From JANQJA01 sp040880285 (GTDB lineage: Bacteria > Pseudomonadota > Gammaproteobacteria > Pseudomonadales > Azotimanducaceae): a stretch of 64,000 nucleotides of DNA. Of this stretch, positions 1 to 5,961 are shown in pieces (the first letter of the stretch is position 1; every line of letters starts with the position of its first letter). The stretch covers positions 1 through 64,000 of the forward strand of contig JBBDIT010000075.1 in NCBI GenBank assembly GCA_040880285.1, written 5' to 3'. The notes under the pieces were generated by a model, which made no database searches, was not told the DNA's origin, and was given only the letters and a program-made list of their open reading frames with translations. The translations under genes and the position numbers were made by a program.

Positions 1-882
1 GCCGCTTGGGAGTTTAAGCACCCAACCATCGGCGATGCATATGCAACGCTACTTGCCCAGAACCCGGAACATCTTGGTATCTTTATTCAGGGAAGTGCGC
101 CGGAAAGACTAATTGATCAAGTGACTTGTGGTGATGTCGAAATTAAAAATGCGGTGATCGTTCCCAATGTTTTATTTCCGCAGATGTTACAAAAACTTAA
201 GGAGATGTCACAAAGCAAGACGTACAAGTCGGCTTGGTTATCTGCTTTTGGCGCGGAGCGTGATTTGCATGGATTCTTGTCCCATCGCTGCTCTAAGGAA
301 TTTCTTGCATTGTATCTACAGGACAATCCCGGCTTGCTTGATGATATTTCTGAACCAGGTTTGTACCTCTATGCTGCTTCGGAAGTACGTTTGGCACAAC
401 GCCTTCATGAATTCGGCCTTCTACCGGAGAAAAGCAGAAAGCTGTTTGTTGAGACCGTGAGTAAGTATGCGCTCGAAGGGCACGATGCCAGCGCCATGAA
501 CAACGACAAAATTAAGCGTCTTTTCGAAAAAGAAGAATTGGACATCCTGAAGGAAAAAGTACGTAATGAACTTTTGCCAAATCTGGAAAATATCCGCAAT
601 GAGTGGGAATCGAACCATTCTGCGGAGGATTCCGCCGAAGAGTATATGCAGCCGTTCCTCGAAATTTTTGGAATTTTGAAAGAATGCCTAGACGGTGACG
701 AGAAAGCTACCAAAATCATCGTCCAGCAAGAGCAACTTACGAATGACTGGATTGAAGAAAATACGACTGAGGAGGCCGCGATAAGCCCCAGGAGCCTTGA
801 GAAAATCGAGACTCAAGTTGAGAGACAAAGTGTGCGAAGTATCTTTGATGATATCGACGTTGGCGATGATGATATTGATTAG
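1..882 (+). CDS. C-terminal part of a probable nSTAND3-type NTPase (5' truncated by window)
   Basis: The reading frame is open to the left edge of the window, so only the last 293 residues are visible and the start is missing. The first visible residues, WEFKHPTIGDAYATLL, followed by an IFIQG segment and a VTCGD segment, resemble the region just after the ATPase module in nSTAND3-type STAND NTPases as I remember the family. That resemblance is the only basis for the name. The rest is helical and acidic, ending in a run of Asp residues, as expected of a sensor region. No Walker motifs are visible because the N-terminal part lies outside the window. The gene converges on the reverse transcriptase gene in an AT-rich stretch full of defence genes, so a role in phage defence is plausible but inferred. 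It could also be an unrelated helical protein. Confidence 0.45.
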   Translation, partial: AAWEFKHPTIGDAYATLLAQNPEHLGIFIQGSAPERLIDQVTCGDVEIKNAVIVPNVLFPQMLQKLKEMSQSKTYKSAWLSAFGAERDLHGFLSHRCSKEFLALYLQDNPGLLDDISEPGLYLYAASEVRLAQRLHEFGLLPEKSRKLFVETVSKYALEGHDASAMNNDKIKRLFEKEELDILKEKVRNELLPNLENIRNEWESNHSAEDSAEEYMQPFLEIFGILKECLDGDEKATKIIVQQEQLTNDWIEENTTEEAAISPRSLEKIETQVERQSVRSIFDDIDVGDDDID

Positions 883-926
883 ATACTAAAAAAGTATTTC
901 AGCAAACTGCTGCATGACAACATGCA
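883..926. terminator. Cluster of three small hairpins between convergent genes
   Basis: The 59-bp gap between the two convergent stop codons holds three short perfect stems: ATACT/AGTAT at 883-897 around an A5 loop, CAGC/GCTG at 900-912, and TGCATG/CATGCA at 911-926. None is followed by a long T tract, so this is a weak, possibly bidirectional, terminator candidate. Confidence 0.3.
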
Positions 927-941
927 ATGCTTGATTGGTAG

Positions 942-2204
942 TTACTTGCGTTCAATCATCACCTGCAGTCTTCCCCAGCGCGGTTTTATCTGCTTGCGGA
1001 TGGCCTTTGATTTCATTTTGTGTGCTGCTTTCAGCCCATAGCGTATAAAGTTTCTTCTTCCCAGATGGGAGTATCGCTCATACAGCTTATGTTTGTATAA
1101 ATCAGTCGGCTGTTGACCCTTGTTTATCCTCTTCTTGTTTGCCTGGATTTTGAGTTTCTTGGCCAAACGGACGCCTCGCTTCATCCTTTCAGAATATCTG
1201 GCAAGACCCGCTGATCTAAGCAGGACTTGTTGACCATCGAAAAGAAATCCGAGATATTGGAGTGGTCTTTCGCTTGTCTTTAGAGTATCTCCATGCCACT
1301 TGTAATCACATATCTCAGTTTTGTCTACATTTATGGAAAGCTTCAGGTTTTTTATTTCAGGCACTACATAGCCTGACAAGCTACTCTTAAAGGAAGTAGG
1401 GATAATAAAAAGCATATCATCGCAATATCGAAAGTACCTTCCTCCCTGCTCCTCAACTGCCTGATGCATCTTCAGATCAAAATCCAGCATATACACATTG
1501 GAAAGAAAAGCACTGATGGGTGAGCCCTGCGGCATTCCAAATTCGTTCTGATTGGTATTGATCAAACCGTTCTTTCTGATCAGCTCCCTGAATTCCTGAG
1601 GTGTACATATCCGTTTTAGATGCCTAGGAAAGTTATTGGTTGAAATCCCCAGAGCCTTGTATACATCAGCCCGGTTCGCAGATGAATACTTTGTCAGGGA
1701 TTTGAATACGGCAAAGTGATCATCGGGTAAGTGCTCTACATCCAGCAATCGGCACCATGAAGACTTCAGCAGAGCGTGGTTGATATGATCGAAAAAGCCG
1801 GAAATATCGTAGCCGATGGCAGTACATTCACCCATTGCTTTGATCGCTTGGAATGCATCAAAGGCGAAATCGATATTACTTTTACCCAGTTTTCTGAACG
1901 CAAGTATGGACTCGCCCAGACCAAATTTAGCCAAGAGACTCTCATACGGTTGAGTAAGCAGGCTGCAATAGTAGGAATAAATATGAGAATCAACGTGAGC
2001 CGCGAATGAAATAGGCCGCTTCTTTTCTTTGGTTTTTATTTGCCCTTCAATCTTGGCGATTTTTTTTGACTGGATTTCATAGCTGAGAAAGGGTTTGAAG
2101 GCATGCTTTGCTACATGCTCAGGATTGGTTGCAATCTGGAAAGCTTTCTTTTCACCGATTGCCTGATCAAAGTGAAGATACTTTCTTGGCCTATACCAGT
2201 CCAT
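942..2204 (-). CDS. drt2: DRT2-type antiviral reverse transcriptase (UG2 group)
   Basis: This 420-residue protein is a reverse transcriptase. Motif A is GYDISGFFDHINH with the catalytic Asp at 133. The QGSPISAFLSN block is at about 226-236. The catalytic YCDD box is at 260-263, giving a complete active site. No maturase or endonuclease domain follows, so it is not a group II intron enzyme, and there is no retron msr/msd gene immediately downstream. The N-terminus (MDWYRPRKYLHFD) and the length fit the DRT2/UG2 antiviral reverse transcriptases. In that family the enzyme reverse transcribes a non-coding RNA encoded just upstream in rolling-circle fashion, producing concatemeric cDNA that becomes a toxic gene on phage infection. 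The 400-bp gene-free stretch upstream carries exactly such an RNA candidate. The family assignment is from memory of the motifs, but the upstream architecture supports it strongly. Confidence 0.82.
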   Translation of the reverse strand: MDWYRPRKYLHFDQAIGEKKAFQIATNPEHVAKHAFKPFLSYEIQSKKIAKIEGQIKTKEKKRPISFAAHVDSHIYSYYCSLLTQPYESLLAKFGLGESILAFRKLGKSNIDFAFDAFQAIKAMGECTAIGYDISGFFDHINHALLKSSWCRLLDVEHLPDDHFAVFKSLTKYSSANRADVYKALGISTNNFPRHLKRICTPQEFRELIRKNGLINTNQNEFGMPQGSPISAFLSNVYMLDFDLKMHQAVEEQGGRYFRYCDDMLFIIPTSFKSSLSGYVVPEIKNLKLSINVDKTEICDYKWHGDTLKTSERPLQYLGFLFDGQQVLLRSAGLARYSERMKRGVRLAKKLKIQANKKRINKGQQPTDLYKHKLYERYSHLGRRNFIRYGLKAAHKMKSKAIRKQIKPRWGRLQVMIERK

Positions 2205-2479
2205 AACAACCTTCCCTGGCGATATACACTAGCCAAACCGGCAGAAACTGGAGACTACGGCCATCTCTTACCCGTTTCTGCCGGCATGTCCAAGTGGAGA
2301 AATTCTCGCACTATCACGTCCATAAGAACGCCGCCGTCAGTGTTAACTATCACGTATACTAGCGACATGAGGATCAGCATAATGCTTCACGCACACGGCA
2401 CAGTCTGCTTCAGGCAACTCTTGATAATTCAAGTATCGCTTGACATCCTGTAGTATTCCCTTGGATCTACATCCAAGGC
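2205..2479 (-). ncRNA. DRT2 template non-coding RNA (predicted)
   Basis: This is the transcribed stretch between a good promoter and the reverse transcriptase start codon, about 275 nt, close to the size reported for DRT2 RNAs. Read on the minus strand it opens with an 8-bp hairpin with a 4-nt loop (2478 to 2459). It contains ACA triplets at 2451-2449 and 2343-2341. It ends with a large hairpin at 2284-2238 whose outer stem is 11 perfect base pairs, with an inner GAGA/TCTC stem. A 6-bp pairing, ATACTA (2456-2451) with TAGTAT (2361-2356), could bring the two ACA regions close together. No ordinary gene explains the stretch. The 3' end of the RNA is uncertain; it may stop near 2230 or run into the reverse transcriptase mRNA. 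Confidence 0.75.
2341..2451 (+). other. neo: Predicted 'neo' repeat unit: template segment of the DRT2 RNA with split promoter
   Basis: The triplet TGT (ACA in the RNA) occurs at 2341-2343 and 2449-2451, exactly 108 bp apart. If reverse transcriptase jumps from one to the other, the repeat unit is 2341-2448, or 36 codons. On the plus strand the frame starting at 2343 has no stop across the unit or across the junction, because the genomic TAG at 2451-2453 is replaced by TTA. The junction also joins TTGACA (2440-2445) to TATACT (2355-2360) with exactly 17 bp between them. Downstream are a TGAGGA Shine-Dalgarno sequence (2368-2373), 8 nt, and ATG (2382-2384). In the genomic DNA neither promoter half has a partner. 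The deduced protein repeat is hydrophobic, begins MLHAHGTVCFRQLL and carries no obvious domain. This matches what is known of DRT2 neo genes. The exact jump point is inferred. Confidence 0.7.
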
Positions 2480-2485
2480 GCAACT

Positions 2486-2515
2486 ATTCTAACCAATAGT
2501 GCACATTTTTGGCAA
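2486..2515 (-). promoter_or_regulatory. Sigma-70-like promoter of the DRT2 non-coding RNA
   Basis: On the minus strand a TTGCCA box (2515-2510) and a TAGAAT box (2491-2486) are separated by 18 bp. The predicted start near 2479 falls at the base of the first hairpin of the RNA, which is what one expects of a structured RNA with its own promoter. Confidence 0.6.
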
Positions 2516-2604
2516 TCAGAACACCGTTTGCCTGCCCCAAACAGAGAAATGACCACATACTGTTTCAGGCCTAAAACCATTCTGGGAAATAAAGAGAGCA
2601 ACTT

Positions 2605-3120
2605 CTAGGCTCGCCAACTGGTGCTGAAATTCAATACCCTTATCAGTTCAAAGCTGTTAATGCATTTGATACCAAAGTCCCTGCAAACATCTGGCAGATG
2701 GCGATTCGCACCTTGCCGTGAGGGCTTTGAATTCTCAGTGGTGACAATGCTGCGGTTGTCTCGGTTTTTCAGCGCGTAAGACAGCAGGAACGGATCTCTA
2801 CCGATTCTGTCGATCTCATCATCGCTTGGGTTTGCTACATAGCCGCCGTAGGTGATGCGGGCCACCAGATCCTGTCCTGCTTCTTCTGAAAATAGAAGGG
2901 CGTCTTTGACTTCGGCTTGTTCCGCCCATTCCGCCAACAGGTCTTTATTTCCGTCCTTGTCTTTGGTATCAGAAAACTCTTCGTAGACCTCAACCGGGAT
3001 CTTGATGTGACCTTCTTCCCCCTTGAAAATCAGCCAGTCCCAGAACTCGGGTATCCGGTCTATGGGGTAGTAGTCCCTTTTCGCGTCGATCAATGTGTTG
3101 GCATCAAGCAAATAAAGCAA
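2605..3120 (-). CDS. DUF4411 (PIN-like) putative toxin
   Basis: This 171-residue protein opens with MLYLLDANTLIDAKRDYY, a PIN-fold start with the first catalytic aspartate in LDAN. Further acidic residues are in the middle, and TTENS near the C-terminus corresponds to the last part of the PIN active site. The whole fits DUF4411, a PIN-like family almost always encoded next to an XRE-M78 regulator, as here, where that gene ends 11 bp upstream. The likely role is an RNA-cleaving toxin controlled by the neighbouring regulator. The toxin function is inferred from family context. Confidence 0.75.
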   Translation of the reverse strand: MLYLLDANTLIDAKRDYYPIDRIPEFWDWLIFKGEEGHIKIPVEVYEEFSDTKDKDGNKDLLAEWAEQAEVKDALLFSEEAGQDLVARITYGGYVANPSDDEIDRIGRDPFLLSYALKNRDNRSIVTTENSKPSRQGANRHLPDVCRDFGIKCINSFELIRVLNFSTSWRA

Positions 3121-3131
3121 AACCGTGTCCT

Positions 3132-4319
3132 TTACGTAGATTGCTCCATTTCAAACAGCTTGTGCACTTTCAAGGGTCTCACATCCAGCAGCATGCCTGC
3201 CTTCGTCGTTGTGATCGCGCCGGCATAGGTCAAGCGCTTTACAAGGCTGACGAGGCCACCCATCTTGTAGTTTTTGACAACATAATAATTCGGTCCACCC
3301 TCTGTCTGTCTGCTCTTCTCTCTTTTTTTCTCTTGCTCTTCCTGCCATTTGGCTCTGTAGAAGTCCCTAAGCTCGTGCCAGATATCCCTTTCGATGTCGC
3401 CTCGCCGATATAGACGATAAGCAATGTGTGAACTGCTGAGCTTGCAGACGAAGGCGAAGCTGGATACCCGGGATTTCAGCTCTTCCAGGGAAAGACCGGC
3501 AATGCCGAAGGCATCGAACTCATCATCGCCCAGTAATATTTCACTGGCGACATCGTTACAGAATTTTTCTATGCCTGCCCTGGGATACATGCCACTGACA
3601 CCGGTTTCACCCAATGCAATATGTGCAAGCTCGTGCAGGAGAGTGAAGGACCAGGCGGCTTCTGCATCACGGTCATTGATGACAATGAAAGGCGCTATCT
3701 CATCCGCCAGTGCAAAGCCCCGGAAAGCCCCAACATCGATATCCGTATGCCAGGACCCCAGATTGCCTCTCAGGATGACAAAAATACCGGCTTTCTCGGC
3801 ATGCTCCCGGAGCAGCCTGAAGGCGTCCTTGTGATTCTGCTGGGCACGATAGTCTTCAATATCCAGACTGAGGAATTCCTTTACAGCTGAGGCAACGCTA
3901 TCAATACCGTTCCCCATGGCATGTCTGCCCACAAAGGCCAGGGGGTGTGCTTCATCGGCATCAATCAAGGTTTCCCGCACTGTTACCTGACGGGCCTTGA
4001 TGTCCCGAATGAGGGTATCCACATAGGCATTCACGACACCATCAATCCGGTCAGGCAGAGTCCGGAAGTCCTCACCTCTGTCACCGGTCAAGGGTGGCTT
4101 GTCGAGGTAGAACGTCAGCAAAGGGCGACGATACTGTTTAGCCATGCGCAGTAGCAAGGCACGTGATGGGGCTTTCTCTCCGCTCTCATAGGCGGCAAGT
4201 TTTTCGGCGGCTGAGGTGGACTTGCCATCACTCAAATTAAGCTTGTGGGCTGCATCCTCAACCGAAAACTGCGCGGTTTCACGGGCCCAGATCAGAATGT
4301 TGGGTTCAACTTTTGGCAT
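3132..4319 (-). CDS. XRE-family regulator with M78/ImmA metallopeptidase domain
   Basis: This 395-residue protein has an N-terminal helix-turn-helix (about 10-70, with the typical LAAYESGEKAPSRALLLRMAK segment). A central ImmA/IrrE-like domain carries the zinc motif HELAH (LLHELAHIALGE, about residue 230). A C-terminal region of about 100 residues includes a charged helix rich in Glu, Lys and Arg. Family knowledge: such proteins bind DNA and repress their own operon, and the peptidase domain cleaves regulators on a signal. It lies in one operon with the downstream DUF4411 gene and overlaps the upstream 102-residue frame by 28 bp. A perfect palindrome upstream of the operon is a likely binding site. 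It probably acts as the antitoxin or repressor of the pair. Confidence 0.8.
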   Translation of the reverse strand: MPKVEPNILIWARETAQFSVEDAAHKLNLSDGKSTSAAEKLAAYESGEKAPSRALLLRMAKQYRRPLLTFYLDKPPLTGDRGEDFRTLPDRIDGVVNAYVDTLIRDIKARQVTVRETLIDADEAHPLAFVGRHAMGNGIDSVASAVKEFLSLDIEDYRAQQNHKDAFRLLREHAEKAGIFVILRGNLGSWHTDIDVGAFRGFALADEIAPFIVINDRDAEAAWSFTLLHELAHIALGETGVSGMYPRAGIEKFCNDVASEILLGDDEFDAFGIAGLSLEELKSRVSSFAFVCKLSSSHIAYRLYRRGDIERDIWHELRDFYRAKWQEEQEKKREKSRQTEGGPNYYVVKNYKMGGLVSLVKRLTYAGAITTTKAGMLLDVRPLKVHKLFEMEQST

Positions 4320-4600
4320 ATAAGTTTGTTCAAGTGCCCCTGTTCATTGACCCATTGCAGGTTGATATATGCATGATAGTACAAACTGAAAAGGAGTGAA
4401 GCATCGATTTGTAATTCCCAGTAATTTACTAAACTTCCTAGAACCCTGTTTTTAAGGCTTGCAGCAGCCATTCCAAGGTATTCTTCTTCATTAGTTTTAT
4501 GCTGTTGTGACATGTCTCTGACAAAGCGCACCATGCTCTCATCGTTAGCAGACAGATTTGGAAAATAGGTGTCAGAGTCGTATTTGCCATAGATATACAT
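4292..4600 (-). CDS. Hypothetical small protein, first gene of the XRE-M78/DUF4411 operon
   Basis: This 102-residue frame starts directly next to the 9-bp palindrome at 4601-4619 and overlaps the start of the XRE-M78 gene by 28 bp, as translationally coupled genes often do. I recognise no domain. The sequence is soluble-looking, with an aromatic, helical second half (LVNYWELQIDASLLFSLYYH). No convincing Shine-Dalgarno sequence can be seen because the palindrome occupies its place, which would let a repressor block both transcription and translation. It may equally be a chance frame in the leader of the operon. Confidence 0.4.
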   Translation of the reverse strand: MYIYGKYDSDTYFPNLSANDESMVRFVRDMSQQHKTNEEEYLGMAAASLKNRVLGSLVNYWELQIDASLLFSLYYHAYINLQWVNEQGHLNKLICQKLNPTF

Positions 4601-4619
4601 TGTTCATTAATAATGAACA
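4601..4619. promoter_or_regulatory. Palindromic operator upstream of the XRE-M78 operon
   Basis: TGTTCATTA at 4601-4609 is repeated in inverse, TAATGAACA, at 4611-4619 with a single base between, a perfect 9-bp dyad. It sits immediately before the first frame of the operon. The flanking 4620-4849 is strongly AT-rich and contains no gene that I can support. A half-site-like TGAACA recurs just upstream. The XRE regulator is the natural candidate to bind here. Confidence 0.6.
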
Positions 4620-4849
4620 TGAATAAATACTGAACAATTTAAAGCTGGTCAATCAAAAGGGTCAGTGTGAGTGGACTCCTGATTTTCCTTGATACTTGAT
4701 TCTCCGGGCCCATAAATGCCATTGATTAAGTCCATTCAAGGCAAAATATTTCATCTATAAAATGAATTACAACTCTTTATATATAGCAAATTATCACAAT
4801 TTACTATATAAAGTTCGTATATATTCATCTATCAAGAGAAATATTACGC

Positions 4850-5674
4850 TTGGAATCTACTAAAGTTAAATTAAGTGGGCTCGGCAAGGCTGATCGGGAA
4901 CGCTTGTCTGCGGTGCTACGTGCGACCAAAGGCACGGTTTCCGTGGGCGAGGCGGCGGCTGTGCTTGGTCTGCCCCGGCCAGCAACGGCTAAATTACTGG
5001 CGCGCTGGGCCAAGTCCGGCTGGTTGTCACGGGTACAGCGAGGCCTGTATGTGCCGGTGGCGCTGGAGTCGCGCAGTGCAGACATGCCCGTGGAGGATGC
5101 CTGGGTCATTGCGGAAAAACTGTTTGCGCCCTGCTATATCGGCGGCTGGTGTGCGGCGGAATACTGGGATTTGACCGAGCAAATGTTTCGCACCGTCCTG
5201 GTGATGAGCACCAAGCGCCCCCGCCAGCGCAAGCTTTCGCTCAAGGGCACGGATTTTTTGGTAAAGACCATACCGGACACAGCCCTGTTTGGTTTGCAGG
5301 CCGTATGGCGTGGTCAGGTGAAGGTCTCGGTATCGGATGCCACCCGTACGGTGCTCGACATGCTGGCCGACCCTCAGGTGGGAGGCGGGCTGCGTTCAAC
5401 AGTGGATATGTTCAGGAATTATCTGGACTCGGATAAAAAGGCTTTGGACTTGCTCATTCAGTATGGAGTTCGGTTCGGCAACGGTGCCGTTTTCAAGCGC
5501 CTGGGCTTTCTGCTGGAGCTTTATGCGCCCGAGGAACTGGATATCATGACTCAGTGCCGGGAACGGCTGACGGCAGGCAATACCAAACTGGACCCGGCCA
5601 GTAACACAGAAAAGCTGATAACCCGCTGGCGCCTGTGGGTGCCAGAACGCTGGGCCAATCTTACAGGAGGATAA
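4850..5674 (+). CDS. abiEi: AbiEi-type antitoxin / transcriptional regulator
   Basis: This 274-residue protein has an N-terminal winged helix (VSVGEAAAVLGLPRPATAKL, about 31-50) followed by RVQRGLYVPV, the standard start of AbiEi antitoxins. A longer C-terminal region follows, with the GGWCAAEYWDL and VSVSDATRTVLDML segments seen in this family. It starts with TTG. AbiEi represses the abiE operon and neutralises the nucleotidyltransferase toxin AbiEii. Here the toxin gene begins 5 bp downstream with a clear ACAGGAGG ribosome binding site but is cut short, so this antitoxin is now an orphan. GC content rises sharply relative to the AT-rich segment on its left, suggesting a different origin. 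Confidence 0.8.
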   Translation: MESTKVKLSGLGKADRERLSAVLRATKGTVSVGEAAAVLGLPRPATAKLLARWAKSGWLSRVQRGLYVPVALESRSADMPVEDAWVIAEKLFAPCYIGGWCAAEYWDLTEQMFRTVLVMSTKRPRQRKLSLKGTDFLVKTIPDTALFGLQAVWRGQVKVSVSDATRTVLDMLADPQVGGGLRSTVDMFRNYLDSDKKALDLLIQYGVRFGNGAVFKRLGFLLELYAPEELDIMTQCRERLTAGNTKLDPASNTEKLITRWRLWVPERWANLTGG

Positions 5675-5678
5675 GGCA

Positions 5679-5810
5679 TTGATAGATCGACAGGAAGTCA
5701 TGGAGTTTGCCAGGGAGTTCGGTTTGTCCCCGCAGGTGATAGAAAAAGATTACACCCTGGGGTGGTTGCTGGCTGGGAAAACTTCGGGACATCCATCATC
5801 TGCAGTATAG
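5679..5810 (+). pseudogene. abiEii: Truncated abiEii nucleotidyltransferase toxin
   Basis: A TTG start follows the ACAGGAGG Shine-Dalgarno sequence at 5663-5670. The frame reads IDRQEVMEFAREFGLSPQ and then a VIEKDYTLGWLLAG segment, the typical N-terminus of AbiEii toxins, and ends at TAG 5808-5810 after 43 codons. An intact AbiEii is several times longer and carries the nucleotidyltransferase core, which is absent here. The break lies just before IS21-like end repeats, so an insertion followed by deletion is the simplest explanation. Confidence 0.75.
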
Positions 5811-5831
5811 CCCCGTGCCTGTATGTGTTAA

Positions 5832-5882
5832 CGGCCATTTAAACTGACCCCCCACCCTTTCGGCCATTAATTTTGACCCCCC
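5832..5882. repeat. Two imperfect 22-bp repeats, possible IS21-family end remnant
   Basis: Two copies of a block starting CGGCCATT and ending TGACCCCCC (5832-5853 and 5861-5882) lie 29 bp apart. Tandem copies of such blocks are typical of the termini of some IS21-family elements. No transposase gene remains in the window, so this would be a solo end. The block sits exactly where abiEii is cut off. Confidence 0.45.
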
Positions 5883-5910
5883 TTGGGACAAGGCGTAGAA
5901 ATCATGATTC

Positions 5911-5950
5911 ACCATGAAAAACCTCTACTATGGTGGTGGATTTTCATGGT
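5911..5950. promoter_or_regulatory. 10-bp inverted repeat before the DUF4143 ATPase gene
   Basis: ACCATGAAAA at 5911-5920 and TTTTCATGGT at 5941-5950 form a perfect inverted repeat with a 20-bp spacer, ending 11 bp before the ATG of the ATPase. It could be an operator or a hairpin in the leader. No ribosome binding site better than weak purines is seen between it and the start codon. Confidence 0.4.
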
Positions 5951-5961
5951 AAATTGCCCCC

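Noticed and set aside
2287..2343. A 54-bp repeat between ACA triplets at 2343-2341 and 2289-2287 as an alternative neo unit
   Set aside because: The frame is open, but the unit is much shorter than known repeats and no promoter forms at the join.
2103..2453. A 116-codon plus-strand frame over the DRT2 start and RNA as an ordinary gene
   Set aside because: Half of it overlaps the reverse transcriptase start on the other strand, and the rest lies in the RNA. Only the segment 2343-2450 is meaningful, as the neo repeat after template jumping.
2346..2483. An open 46-codon frame on the RNA sense strand (protein-like RYLNYQELPEADC) as the neo frame
   Set aside because: With the ACA-ACA junction this frame meets a TAA at the join, and no promoter forms in that direction. 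The opposite strand satisfies all three criteria. A different jump point could revive it.
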